A program made the position numbers and the translations under genes. Positions 48,720 to 61,300 of a stretch of 64,000 nt of DNA are shown one piece after another. The notes under the pieces were generated by a model. That model was not told the origin of the DNA, did no database searches, and saw only the letters and a program-made list of their open reading frames with translations. The DNA is from Ceratothoa steindachneri (taxonomy: Eukaryota > Arthropoda > Malacostraca > Isopoda > Cymothoidae): NCBI GenBank assembly GCA_963969495.1, contig OZ018324.1:48617503-48681502 (forward strand), given 5' to 3'. How positions within the stretch are numbered: position 1 is the first letter of the stretch; each line of letters begins with the position of its first letter.

Positions 48720-51700
48720 ATCGGAGAAGTATATTAAAAGTCATGTTATTCAATGCGAAGTCGATTAGAAACAAGTTTTGAGCGTTAGTATCAATTAAGA
48801 ATTACGACATTATTGGTATCACAGAATCGTGGATTCACTGCCACTCGGGGGATATTATTTCAGAATTTCAATTAAAAAAATACTAATTATTCCATAAAGA
48901 TAGAATCTAAACAGATGGTGGAGGCGTTCTTTTGTACGCCCGTGAAGATTTGCATCCTATAGATTGTAGTATTGACTCTGCTTTTGAAATAATTAAAATT
49001 AAATTAAACCAAAAGAAGAATTTACCTGTCAATTTGGTTTACAGGAAGCCACATCAACTTCTGGAGGTAGATAATAAATGTTATGAATTTTTGCCCAACA
49101 TCAGTAAAGATAAGCTAACATTGTTTGTAGGGGTATCCCCTAGAATAATATTATTTCCCCACCTCCTAAGATATTACTTCCGGAGAGAAAGCGAGCCGTT
49201 AAAACCACTCCGACTTCACATTTTGGGGACTTGCCGCCAGGTCTCCGCAAAATTCACACGAGGCATTACGCTGAAATCAATTTCAGCTACTTTCCCGCGG
49301 TCTCAATCTTCCCTCTACCCCCCTCCCCCTCGGGCCGAGAGATTTCACATCTATTTTGTAGCTTCGCCGCGAACAGCTTTATGGCTCCAGCCGCTGGTCG
49401 TCCGTCTGGCCCGCTGATCCCTGTCGTTGACACTTCACCGCAAGGAGAAGCTCGGTTTGTCACGGCCGAAAATGAGGGTACGAGAAGGCTCTCTCTCTCT
49501 CTTCCTGTTTTGGAGAACTCCGCGTATATATGCACCCTCTCCAGAATTACAGGCAGATTTTGTTTGGTGACACTTCCCCTAAAGGAGTTCAATTCAACGA
49601 AGCTCTCTCCACAGAAATATAAGTGACGGTCGCAAGCCACGGAAGAGCTGGACATCCCACCCGTATCTTCGAGTAAAGGAGAAGAGTCTCGTGAGGCAAA
49701 GTCAGCCTTTCTCAACCGCCTTCGGATCAAGGATTGGAGAAGCCGTCCTCCGAAGTTCTTTTTGTGACCTCTTGAGGACAAAAGGCTCATTAGCTCGCTC
49801 AACCCGAGGTTGGAGAAGTCATTTCCCCTCCCCTTCGAAGTTCGTCGGGTGACCTCTTGAGGACGAGAAGCCCGCATCTCACAAAACACAAGTTCGAAAA
49901 ATTATCCTCACACGCTGCTGGTTTGTGGCTACCCCCTGTGAGTAATCAAGGTTACCAAGACCTCCCCCAAGTTTGCCCCGCTCTACTCTCGAGGTTCAAA
50001 GGAACTAAATTACTCACTACCCTAAATCTCCCATTATAACCATTTAATAACTCTGGTTATCCAATTAGTATTCGGAACCTAATTCCGTCTTATTCATGTA
50101 CCCATATATATCCATATTTATTGTTGTGCCTTTTATTTAGTGTGTATTAAAATCTATTTTTGTCGTTGTGTTTGGTATATTACTTGGTCACGCAGCTTCC
50201 GCTTTCGATCCAAATCGCAATCTTAGAACAATACAGTTGTCGCCTTGCTTAGCCTACCTTAGAGCCTGCGGGCGCATATTCCTGTACACTTAGCCATACT
50301 TCGACATTGTCCATTGGAGATTTTAATTTCGTTAAAGTAAACTGGCCCATGAAAACTACCGACTCAAAAGGACAAAGATTGCTCAGTTTCATAAATGAGA
50401 ATTTCCTGACTCAGTAGGTGAAAGAACCAACAAGAGGCGAAAATATATTTGATTTAGTGTTAATAACACACGATGAATTAATTTCAAATCTAAATATAAG
50501 AGATAGAGTTGATAATAGTGATCATAATCTAATTGAATTTGAAATTAATATTCCTTATGTTAGAAAAAAGGTCAACATCATCAAACTAAATTTCAAAAGA
50601 GCTAATTTTGCTGGACTAAGCAAGAGGTTAAGTAATTATAGAGTAAATAATGAAGATATTTAATGAAGCATGGCATGAATTTAAAAACAATCTTTCAAAT
50701 AAACAAGCTCAATTTATACCATTGAATGTTAGTAACGTCAAAAAATGCCAATGAACCTAAATGCTTATCTGTTCAATTTTTTTACAAATCATTAAAGACA
50801 GAGATAAAGCGAACAGAATGCTAAAATCTAAAAGGAGCGTAGAAAATAGAAATCACTATATAGAAATGAGAATAAAAGCTAAAGCTGAAACCAAAAGAGC
50901 CAAACGAAATGAGGAGATAAAAGTAGCTCTAAATTGTACAAAAGGAGTTTTTTGCCTTAGTAAATAGTAGAAAGCCGATAAAAAACAGCATTGGCCCTAT
51001 AAAAGACAAATATGATATTTTACAATTTAACGATATTGATATAGCAAATACTTTAAATGAATATTTTGCATCAGTGTTTAAAAAAGAGAATATGATTAAT
51101 AATCCCATCCTAACTATTATAAATACTGGCGAAAAAACCCTCGAATCGGTTAGATGTACCGTCAATAGATGCATTGTCGGTTAGATGCCGTGCAAATGAA
51201 TAAATACAAATCTCTGGGACCAGATAAAATATCTCAAAGAGTTCTAAAAGAAATCAAAGATCAATTGGCTGAACACCTAACGCAGATCTTTAATTTATAG
51301 TGAGAAAGTGGAATCGTTCCTCAAGAATGGAAGTTGGCAAATGTAACGTCGATATATAAAAATGGATGAAAACTACTAGCTAGTAATTATCGCCCGATAA
51401 GTTCAACTTTAATAGTTGGAAAACTGCTCGAAACCTGTATTTCCGAGAAACTAGTTAAGTACTTAGAAAAGAATAAATTATTAAATGACTCCCAGCATGG
51501 CTTTAGGAACCACAGGTCATGCCTCACAAATTTATTAGATTTTTCCACTATATTAATACCGAGTATGACAATAACAGATCAGCTGATATTTTTTATTTAA
51601 ATTTTCAAAAAGCATTTGATAAAGAACCGCATAAGAAGCTGATGTCTAAAGTAAGAGCCTTAGGAATAGAGGAAAAAATAGCAAAATGGATTGAAAAATT

Positions 51701-51875
51701 GGCTTACTGATCGTAAGCGGAGAGTAATGATCAACGGATATGCGTCAGAATGCACTGATGTGAGTAGTGGTGTTGCTCAGGGTTCTGTCCTTGGACCTTT
51801 GCTTTTCATTATGTACATATGTTAATGAAATAGAACTATTAGTCAATAATTGTTTGTCCAGACTTAAGAAGCCAA
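48720..51875 (+). pseudogene. CR1-E ORF2: endonuclease-RT, split by an LTR
   Basis: Endonuclease pieces are NYDIIGITESWIH (48800), DGGGVLLYAREDLHPID (48920) and VNLVYRKPHQLLEV. The LTR-D insertion (49125-50306) follows, then GDFNFVKVNWP (50315), REPTRGENI-like sequence and NSDHNLIEFEI (50517). RT pieces are KSLGPDKISQRVLKEIK (51205), NYRPISSTLIVGK (51390), SQHGFRNHRSCLTNLL (51490), IFYLNFQKAFDKEP (51585) and SSGVAQGSVLGPLLF (51765). The usual Asp of YLDFQKAFD is Asn. The copy stops at about 51875, just before the FADD box, and has many frame changes. Confidence 0.8.
49125..50306 (-). mobile_element. Solo LTR-D, copy 1
   Basis: On the minus strand it begins TGTCGAAGTATGG and ends CCCCTACAA. 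TTGT flanks it on both sides (49121-49124, 50307-50310), and within the overlap ACATTG is duplicated. The second copy at 58560-59745 is in the opposite orientation and matches throughout. Removing it and one TTGT joins the CR1-E endonuclease in frame. It holds a ~76-bp internal tandem duplication (49735-49795 and 49811-49871). The 200-codon open frame across it is not kept in copy 2 and is probably not a gene. No internal retroviral region is attached. Confidence 0.75.
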
Positions 51876-51984
51876 AATTGGTTAGGTACGTGTTTGGGAG
51901 ATTTACTAAAGTTAGAAGTGTGATTTTGAGGCGTTTTTGTTGTATTGCAACTAAAACTTTCCTAAAGTGCGGTCGCTGAGGAGA
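51876..51984. other. Junction sequence
   Basis: Short stretch between the truncated CR1-E and the Merlin-like relic, with no feature recognised. Confidence 0.3.
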
Positions 51985-52245
51985 AGGATGTGACTCATTA
52001 GCGAAAAAACAAAAATTGTGCGCTGGAAACGGCAGAAAGGTAGAAATCTGTTTACTTTCCGTAAAAGTGTAACTGTAGACAGGTGGTGTGCGGAAACTAA
52101 ACTATCTTACGTTAATATACTTGAGCGACTTTTGCCTTTATCAATAGGGAAAACGGTTTCGCAAGCAATACAGGTAACCGGAATTTCCAAACGTAGTGGT
52201 GGACTGAAATAATTTTTGTCGCGATGCATGATGCATTGCGACTAA
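51985..52245 (+). pseudogene. Merlin/IS1595-like transposase N-terminal relic
   Basis: The open frame reads IVRWKRQKGRNLFTFRKSV and CAETKLSYVNILERLLPL, then TVSQAIQVTGISKRS. After a one-base shift a VVDWNNFCRD-like ending follows. This resembles the N-terminal region of Merlin (IS1595/ISXO2-like) transposases: a basic strand, a K-LS...IL helix, then A...TGIS..TVV.W. The catalytic domain is absent. The family call rests on a short region and is tentative. Confidence 0.4.
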
Positions 52246-52320
52246 ACTGGAGGATTGTTGCGTTTTTCAAATCGGCGAACTCTGCAGATAGCGTTGTTGA
52301 ATAAACGAGAGTAAAATTCC

Positions 52321-54905
52321 ATCGGTCCTGCCAAAAAAAGGACCCTGCTGCTTTACAGACCCCCTTCCCAACCTGTTGAGAAGGACAGGGAACTGTACCA
52401 GCTGCTGGGTGAGCTGGTTCAAGGCAGAGTGTGCATCGTTATGGGCGATTTCAACAGCCAAGTTGACTGGGAAACCAGAGCAGCCTGTGGCGAGAGCGCA
52501 CTACTCCTGGAGTTCGCCAACAACGAGTTCCTCACTCAATGGGTCAGAGAACCGACGAGAGGAGACAATATCCTCGACTTAGTCTTCACCTCTGAGGATG
52601 ATATCGTTGAGGATATCTCTGTAGGCGAAGAGCTCGGTGGCAGTGATCACCAGCTAGTTAGATTTAGCGTCAAGATCCCGAAGGTAAGGTCTGTTGCCAG
52701 TCAATCAAAGAAACTTGACTTGAGAAGAGCAGACTTTGCAAGCCTTCGAGCTGGACTGACTGACGTGAGGCTAGAAGTGTGCGATGCCGTTGAAGACTCG
52801 TGGAATAGTTTCAAAACCACATTCATGAGTCTTCAATCGCGTTTCATCCCTCTGAAATGCCCCCGTCTGTCTTCTGTTCAACCTAAGTGGTTTAATCGAG
52901 AAATCGGCCAACTGCTTAGGGAGAAGAGAAATGTGTAACGGCAATCGAAGATCTCGGGTGACTTTGACGAATACCGGAGGCTAGCCAGGAGAGTGAAGTC
53001 CAGCATAAGGGCAGCTAAGCGGTCTGAGGAACTCCGAGTGGCGAGACTCTGTAAAGAGAATCCCAAGGAGTTTTTTGGATATGTGAACAGCCGTAAACCA
53101 ATCCGTCGAACGATTGGCCCTTTGAGGAATGAGGAGGGGACATTAAAGCATTCAGATGCAGAAAATGCTAACCTCCTCAACGACTACTTCTCTTCAGTGT
53201 TTACTGAAGAGTGTGGTCCCATTCCCCAGCCGACGGATTCCTACTCGGGGGAAAAGCTGAAGGCAATGGACTTCACCGAAGGAGAAATAAAGAAAAAGAT
53301 CGCTGACCTAAAGACGAATAAGTCCCCTGGACCGGACGGGTTTCTACCTAAAGTGTTGAAGGAAGTGTGCGATGAAGTATCACGACATCTGTGCGCTATC
53401 TTTAACATGTCAATCCGGACCGGATGCGTTCCTAGAGACTGGCGTGAGGCGGAGGTGACTCCTATCTTCAAGAAAGGAGACCGAGACCAACCGTCGAACT
53501 ACCGACCTATCAGTCCGACTTCGATAGTCGGTAAACTCATGGAAAGCATCATGGTGGACAAAGTGACGTCGTATTTAGAGTCAAACCTGCTACTGAGGAG
53601 TTCCCAGCACGGCTTCCGAAGGCAACGGTCATGCCTGACGAACCTTGTGGAATTCTTCCACTTCGTTTTCAGTGAGCACGATCGGGACAAGGCGGTGGAT
53701 GTGGTCTACCTAGACTTTCAGAAAGCCTTTGATAAGGTACCACACCGCCGCCTTCTCCGGAAAGTGCGAGCGCTTGGCATAGACGGAAAGGTAGCCGGCT
53801 GGATCGAGAACTGGCTAAGTGGCAGACGGCAACGGGTGGTGGTAAATGGACAGTCTTCTGAGTGGGTGCCGGTTACTAGCGGGGTGCCTCAAGGTTCTGT
53901 CCTGGGACCACTACTATTCATCATCTACGTCAACGACATGGACGGTGACATGGTTGCCAAGATTTCCAAATTTGCCGATGATACCAAGCTTGGTATGAAC
54001 GTTGCAAAGGATGGAAATACTTCCCGCCTGCAGGAAGATCTTGGGAAGATTGGGGAGTGGTCGGACACGTGGCAAATGCCTTTTAACGTGGGCAAATGCA
54101 AAGTGATGCATATCGGCCACAGAAACCCCCAATCTCAGTATATCCTTAAGGGCACTGCTCTTGAATCGAGTGACACTGAGAAGGACTTGGGTGTAACAAT
54201 CACTAGTGACCTCAAGTTCTCGAAACAGTGCATTGAGGCGGAGAAAAAGGCCCAAAGGATGCTAGGCTATATTAAGCGCCAGTTTGGTTATCGGAACCAG
54301 GAGATTGTACTGTGCCTGTACAACTCACTTGTCCGACCGCACCTGGAGTATGCCGTACAATTTTGGAGTCCTTCATTGCGAAAGGACATCGCGAGATTGG
54401 AACGCGTACAAGCCAGGGCAACCAAGCTGATTCCCTCTATCCGACATAAAAGTTATGAGGATAGACTAAGGGAATTAGATCTGTTCTCGCTGGAAACCCG
54501 TAGACTGCGTGGTCAGCTCATCGAAGTTTTCAAAATACTTCGAGGGTTCGACAATGTTGACTACCGGGATATTTTCACACTGAGTGAGAACAGAACGCGC
54601 AATCACGGCTTCAAACTTGAACTGAAGCGTTACAACCGCAATCTGTGTGGAAATTTTTTCACCTACAGTATCTGCGGTAAGTGGAACGCACTTCGAGTGG
54701 AAGTTGTCAACAGTGAATCTGTTGACCAGTTCAAGTCAAGACTAGACAAGGTCTTGAAAAGTAGCCGTTTAGGGACGCAAAACAATTGAGCAGCCTTGTG
54801 CCCGCTCGATTGCAAGTCCAATGGTACCCTCTTTGAATGGACCGTAAGGTCTCCTAGGGTACCTTTTTCCTTGTTGTTACTCCTTGTTGTTCCAGGGTGG
54901 AACAC
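52321..54905 (+). mobile_element. CR1-B: 5'-truncated CR1-like retrotransposon
   Basis: It starts abruptly inside the endonuclease at 52321 and runs through the RT to a 3' region. That region contains GACCGTAAGGTCTC (54840) and two copies of TCCTTGTTGTT (54866-54893), a short tandem tail of the kind CR1 elements end with. It is the youngest-looking retroelement in the window, with only one stop codon. CR1-A (27.4-29.98 kb) is an older copy. Confidence 0.85.
52324..54789 (+). pseudogene. CR1-B endonuclease-RT with a single in-frame stop
   Basis: One frame runs from 52324 to the stop after 54786, broken only by TAA at 52936-52938. The endonuclease part reads LLLYRPPSQPVEKD, VCIVMGDFNSQVDW and GGSDHQLVRFSV (catalytic SDH). 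After the stop, 598 codons hold VTPIFKKGD, NYRPISPTSIVGK, VVYLDFQKAFD (Asp241), SGVPQGSVLGPLLF and SKFADDTKLG (Asp329/Asp330). The thumb with LGVTITSDLKFS and the CR1-type C-terminal region (LVRPHLEYAVQFWSP) follow. The N-terminal third of the endonuclease is missing by truncation, so it could not have moved on its own even without the stop. Confidence 0.9.
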
Positions 54906-54924
54906 GGAGTGCTCTGCTGCACTA

Positions 54925-55980
54925 AAAATCAAGGAGCAAGCCTAGAAAGCCCACAGGCGCTGGCACAACGACAAGACACGGATGGACCACAACCAAATAC
55001 GTGCCAAATATAGACACCTCATTAAAGAAAGCCGCCACGAATCGTAGATAAAATACGTCTCTTCGATTAATGCAAGAACATATATAAGCAAAACGTGGAA
55101 CAAGATTAAAAAACTGCAAGATGAATCGTCTCGAGACCCACCCCAAGATCTACTTCACGAAGGACAAATGGTGCTCTAAACCAAGAAAGTGACAAAAAAA
55201 TCTTAGGCGAAAGTTTCGCGAACATATCCAGCTGAGTGAGAGCGTCAGAAGAGTTCAAAATCCACAGAAGAATAGAATAAGGTACAGATCTGAACTTTGC
55301 ATCATGCCATCCATCCACCTACAACTTAAATTCTCTACCCAGGAGTTAGACTCCCCGTTAAAATCGTGCAGAAATACAGCCCCGGGACCAGAACAATCCC
55401 CTATGATATGCTCCGTTACCTTGACAATGGAGGGAAAACATTCATGCTACCCCTATTCAACAAACTCTTTCCTCGACGAGTGAAAGAAGGCGACTGCCCA
55501 AGCCTTCCTCAAATCTGGCCAAACTTCACACCTATGGCCCTAAAATCTTGTCTTAGCAAGCTGCTGAAAATAATGTATCCGTGTAGTGTGGTTTTTGGAA
55601 ACAAACTCATATCACCCTCACTGTGGGGCTTCCGAAAGCTCCACTCAACAAGCGATGTCATCCATCACCCGACTGGAATCAGATGTATGTCGAGCCTTTC
55701 CTAAAAATAACCCACCTCGTTATAGTCTTTTTTTAACTTTAAAGGTCCTACGAAACATCTTGAAGAAACGGGATATAGAAAATCTCTTCATGAAATGGGT
55801 ATGCCCGGGCACTTAACACTTTTCTTAAAGAACGTTTTGAAAAAGCGCTCTTTCTCAGTCCAAGTTGGAAACTCCATCTCTAATGCCTTACCCCAGGAAG
55901 GTGTCCCGCAGGGCAGCGTACTTAGTGTACCAATTTTTCATAGGTATCAATAATATAATTGATAACCTTCCTCAAAGAGT
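54925..55980 (+). pseudogene. Jk-3: Jockey-clade ORF2, left part
   Basis: Decayed frames read RRRWHNDKTRMDHN, KIKKLQDESSRDPPQDLL and then the RT entrance PGTRTIPYDMLRYLDNGGKT (55380). Next come SCLSKLLKIM, GFRKLHSTSDVI (55630) and FFDLKGAYE-like sequence near 55730. LPQEGVPQGSVLSVPIF lies at 55890, and it ends INNIIDNLPQRV at 55980. The sequence then stops and resumes at 62373 with ATLYVDDLSI, the next RT motif. Several stops occur. The endonuclease is not recognised. Confidence 0.75.
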
Positions 55981-56830
<850 letters not shown>

Positions 56831-58170
56831 GGACAACTTAGCCGCTGGCTGCGATTCAAGGAAAGTCAATTCGGTCTAAATTGACTCTTTTAACCTTCGA
56901 GCTTTGACGGCAGCGCAGGAAGATGACGAAGAAACGAAGGAATTTTCTTCGCGATTTAAGTTTTTCCCTTTTCCCGGGGAAGGTCAACTATGGTGTGAAG
57001 TAACATCAAGATACCCACGACCGTTTGTCTCTTTGGCGTGCAGGAGGACTATCTTCAATCAATTACATAATCTGTCTCACCATGGAGTCAAGGTTCACTT
57101 CGTCTTATCAAATCTCGAAATTTCTGGCCCAATATAGCCAGGGATATTTGGTTCTAGACAAGGGATTGCCTTCCATGCCAATCTTCCAAGCTTAGTCGCT
57201 ACACGAAATCCCTGACCCTGCCCATTGATATTTCATCTTTAAGGTTCGAAACAGTGCATATCGATATATTTGGACCACTTCCACCGTGTATACTGCCCGG
57301 ACAATCCTACCCCCAACAACAATCGGTATGTACTTTCATGCATTGACCGAGCGACGAGATGGATCGAAGCGCTACTGATCGCGGACATAAGTAGCGCAAC
57401 GGTTGCGTTAGCTTTCCTAGACGAGTGGATTTCCCGCTTTACGTAGTGACCGACAAAGGCTCCTAATTCAAATCCAAACTATTCAAGGAACTGCCTGCCC
57501 TCGTTGGTTTTCATCGTCTCCGCACCACGGCGTATTGCCCGTCCACGAACTGGGTGGTGGAAAGGGCACACAGGAATTTAAAGTGCTTCATAATGTCCCG
57601 TCGACAAGGCTGGCTGGTGGCACTTCCAATTATCCTTTTGTGCATTCGATCTTTGCCCAATGACTCGGGATTTCACCTTTCACGGCAGTCACGGGAACCA
57701 CATTCTTGTCCCTGAAACCCTTGGCTATGTCATCTTCATCGTCATCCAAGACAAACTCTAAATTTATTTAAGAGTTGGCATCAACCATGGCACAAGTCGA
57801 TTTCACTAGAAGCGCCATATGCGGGCCCTTTCCCGGTGATCGAGCGCGACAGCAAAGTTTACGAATTGTAATCCGACGGAAAAGGGGACACTGTCTCAGT
57901 GTACAGACTGAAACCGGCGAGGCTTCCTCCCTCGCATAGTGATAACAGACCGGGTAATCAGCAACGCCCGAGGACTCAGACAGAGAACAGGAGGTGGACC
58001 AGTTGCACTTCACCTCGTGGCGTGCATGGCACGGAAGACAATGAAGGCTCAGGAAGTCGACGGGACACTTCTACAAGAACCGAAGAGATTAACGGCAAGC
58101 CAGACGTTTTCACGCGCTCCGGGAGACGAATCACGTTTGGCAAGAATCGGTCATTCATATATATTTTCTA
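56831..58170 (+). pseudogene. Ty3/gypsy integrase relic
   Basis: The open piece 56904-57137 reads the pre-integrase region AAQEDDEETKEF and GEGQLWCEVTSRYPRPFV, then the zinc-binding start CRRTIFNQLHNLSHHGV. The core follows with stops and shifts: CISIYLDHF (or FETVHIDIFGPLPP, first Asp, 57245), CIDRATRWIEALLI (57340), YVVTDKGS (second Asp, 57442) and TAYCPSTNWVVERAH (Glu region, 57525). The C-terminal tail VYELSDGKGDTVSVYRLKPAR and TRSGRRITFG ends at a stop near 58170. It would join element cDNA to chromosomal DNA. Everything upstream of integrase is missing. Confidence 0.8.
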
Positions 58171-58559
58171 AATCATTTTGTAGGCATTTTTGTAGCGGCA
58201 CATTTTAATGAAAGCGAAAGAGGAATAAATATAAACACGCCTTGCTGTTCTATAGCTTTCTTGCGTGCCATATTATGTATTTATGGTCTCGTAATTATAA
58301 AATTTGCATTGCAATCTAAAAAGGATGGGACCAAATTTTTAAATAAATTATATATCAATGTATTGAATTATATATTATTGTATTGTAGGGCAGAACATGG
58401 CATAATGTATAGGCCCGTTTTGAGTACAGGTGTATGCACTTATGTAAGTATCGGTGCAACGGTGCGCATGTTAAAATGCTGTCAGACATTAGGCGTGCCC
58501 AAAATATGCATTTGATATCTATCTACCTATGTATTTGTTATGTGCTATTTTACTAACAA
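58171..58559. other. Gypsy internal 3' spacer
   Basis: AT-rich sequence between the integrase stop and LTR-D, with no further domain seen. Confidence 0.4.
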
Positions 58560-59745
58560 TGTCGAAGTATGGCCCAGTGTACGGGAATATAGGCACACGG
58601 GCTCTAAGGTGGGCTAAGCAAGGCAACAACTGTTATTATTCTAAGAGTGCGATTTGAATAGTTAGCTGCAGCTGCGAGACCAAGGAATATTCCAAACACA
58701 ACGACAAAAATAGATTTTAATACACACTAAATAAAAGGCCCACAATAAATATGGATATATATGGGTACATGAATAAGACGGAATTAGGTTCCGAATACTA
58801 ATTGGATAACCAGAGTTATTAAATGGTTATAATGGGAGATTTAAGGTAGTGAGCGATTTAGTTCATTTCAACCTCGAGAGTAAAGCGGGGCTAACTTGGG
58901 GAGGGAGGTCTTGGTGACCTTGATTACTCACAGGGGGTAGCCACAAACCACCACCAGCGGGTGGGGCTACTTTCTCGAACTTGTGTTTTGCGAGATGCGG
59001 GCTTCTCGTCCTCAAGAGGTCACCCGACGAACTTCGAAAGGGAGGGGAAATGACTTCTCCAAACTCGGATTGAGCGAGCTATTGGGCCTCTTGTCCTCAA
59101 GAGGTCACCAGAAGAACTTCAGAGGACGGCTTCTCCAATCCTTGATCCGAAGGTGGTTGAGAAAGGCTGACATTGCCTCACGAGACTCTTCTCCCTGACC
59201 CGAAGATTCGAGTGTGATGTCCAGCTCTCCCGTGGCCTGTGACCGTCACTAAACACTTCTCGGGAGAGAGCGTCGTTGAATCGAACTCCTTTCGGGGAAG
59301 TGTCGACTAACCAAATCTATTGGTAATCCTTGGGAGGATGCATATATACTTGGAGTTATCCAAAACAAGGAGAGAGAGAGATGCCTTGTCAAACACTTAT
59401 TATCGGCCGGGACAACCGAGCGTCTTCTTACGGGAAAGTGTAAGAAGCTGGGATCAGCGGGTTAGACGGAACAACCAGTGGCTGGAGCCATAAAAGCTGT
59501 TCAAGGCAACCCTTACGAAATAGAAGAGTAATCTCCCGACCAGGGAGGGAGGGGGGATTAAGACGGCCGGAAGGTAGCCTTCAATTTCATCGTCATGCCT
59601 CGGTGTGAATTTCTCAGTGACCTGGCGGCAAGTCCAAAAAGGGTGAAGTCGGAGGAGGTGGAGCGGGGAGATGACTCGCTTTCTCTCCTGAGGTAATATC
59701 TTAGGAGGTAGGGAAATACTAGTATTTTAGTGCATCTCTCTACAA
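58560..59745 (+). mobile_element. Solo LTR-D, copy 2
   Basis: Begins TGTCGAAGTATGG and ends CTCTACAA, with ACAA on both sides (58556-58559, 59746-59749). The body is the reverse complement of 49125-50306 with scattered differences. It lies between the gypsy integrase and the polypurine tract of the right LTR-A, so it inserted into the internal region of that element. Confidence 0.75.
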
Positions 59746-59797
59746 ACAACTCCATTACTGGCAGGGGAGTTCTGTGGTGCTCGTGTTATATAATAGG

Positions 59798-60737
59798 TGT
59801 TAAGATTACAGCTATTGCACGGTCTTACACATGTGTCTGTGTGAGCGTGTATGAACGCCCCCCTCCCTCTTTCTCTCTCTATGGCCCATTTTTTATCAAT
59901 AGAGGACTGACCATATGGTTTATGGCTATACAATGGGAAAAGGGCAGTTGTTCTTCTTGGTCAAAGAGACAAGACGCTTAGTGCCGCTTCCCATCTCGGT
60001 GGTTTATTGTTCTATTGTAGGCACAGGGAGTTACGCGTTTTGGACCTCGCACGCCAGCTTCCCTCGACTCCTTCCCCCTAATCATCCCCCAACTCCCCCT
60101 TTCCCATTCCTTGAAAACCCCTTGCAGGAGGGACAAAAAGCCACTATTCATCACAAGCTAGATGAAGAAATAACTAGCTGAAACCCCTATCTACCCGAAT
60201 TCCTGATCTCTCTCTAGGCAGAACCGTTGCGAAGCTTTGTAGAAGAAGGAACTGTATACACATAAAACTCTCTTTAAACGCCGGGACTCGGCTGGGCGGA
60301 AAACTTCTAAAGTGTGAGGCACCGCGAACGACCCCTCCTCACAAGAAAAGTCCTTCCCCGGATTCTCCGTCCAAGGTAAGTTTCTATACCCTCTTTTTCG
60401 CATTGGTTCTGCGAATTCCCTCGAATTCCCATCAAACTCTCTCTCTTTCTCCTTTGTCCCCCTCTCTCGCCTTAATTCATTTAACTTTCGGTCCTTCAAA
60501 CTCTTAACCTTCTATCCATTTCTGAACCATCAAACTTCTTTCAAACTCTTGCCAAACTCTCAAACTACCCTTAAACTAAACTCTAACTAACGAGAGCATA
60601 CGGAACTAAACATAGTTTCGAATAATTTCTCTGAAGAGATCGCTATACTTTACAAATCAATTGGACACTAATGTCTTTCACTTAAGCGCTACCATCTTGC
60701 TTAGCCCTACCCTGCTTTCGGGGTAATAATTTTAACA
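59798..60737 (+). mobile_element. Solo LTR-E
   Basis: A 940-bp segment starting TGTTAAGATTA and ending TAATAATTTTAACA interrupts LTR-A at a point where copies 1 and 2 are continuous. Flanks are TAGG and TTGG, a 4-bp duplication with one mismatch. It is pyrimidine-rich in its second half (repeated CAAACTCT) and holds a splice-donor-like AAGGTAAGT at 60375. No coding domain is present. Confidence 0.6.
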
Positions 60738-60902
60738 TTGGTAGGCTGCTGGTACCAAATTGCAGGATTTAATAGGCCCAGCGAAAAACTTCACAAGTGG
60801 ACACTCGGTGGATTTATCAAATCCTAACAAATTGCCTTACATGTAAATAACGGAAATAATATGTCCGATTTGAGAATAGGGAGATGAAAATATATATGTT
60901 AA

Positions 60903-61300
60903 CTAGGCAATGGCTTCGCTACAAGATTAAAATCTAAAAAAAAAGCAGCCATGGTTAAATTTTTATAAATTTTCTGAACTACGCCAATTATAATGATTTT
61001 TAAAAGGAACTCTAAACTAAATTTCCCCCCTTTCAAAATATCACGTTGCTAAAATATAGTTATAGAATAAGTTAAATAAAAATAAATTTTATGAACTTCA
61101 CCGTTTGTAATTCTTTGGGTTTTAAAAAAGTCACAAAATTTCGATATTTGTATTTAGTTCTAAACTTCATTATTTTGTTTTTTGATATTATAAAAGAATT
61201 ATTAGAAATAACTTTGATAAAAAACAAGTCATAACTAAGATAAAATTATTATTCAAATACTCAAAAATATCCCCTTCTTAAATTATAGAGTTAGTGATGA
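60903..61300 (-). mobile_element. Helitron-like non-autonomous repeat, copy 2
   Basis: On the minus strand it begins TCATCACTAACTC and ends GCGAAGCCATTGCCTAG, so it has 5'-TC and 3'-CTAG. It lies between A and T with no target duplication. The same site is empty in LTR-A copy 2 (TTAA joined to TTTG at 56168/56169). A small GC-GAA-GC hairpin lies just before the 3' end. These are the rules of Helitron insertion. It has no coding capacity and matches copy 1 at 40602-41017. Confidence 0.7.

Noticed and set aside
49287..49889. 200-codon minus-strand frame in LTR-D
   Set aside because: The second LTR-D copy keeps only 71 codons before a stop, so there is no sign of selection on the frame.
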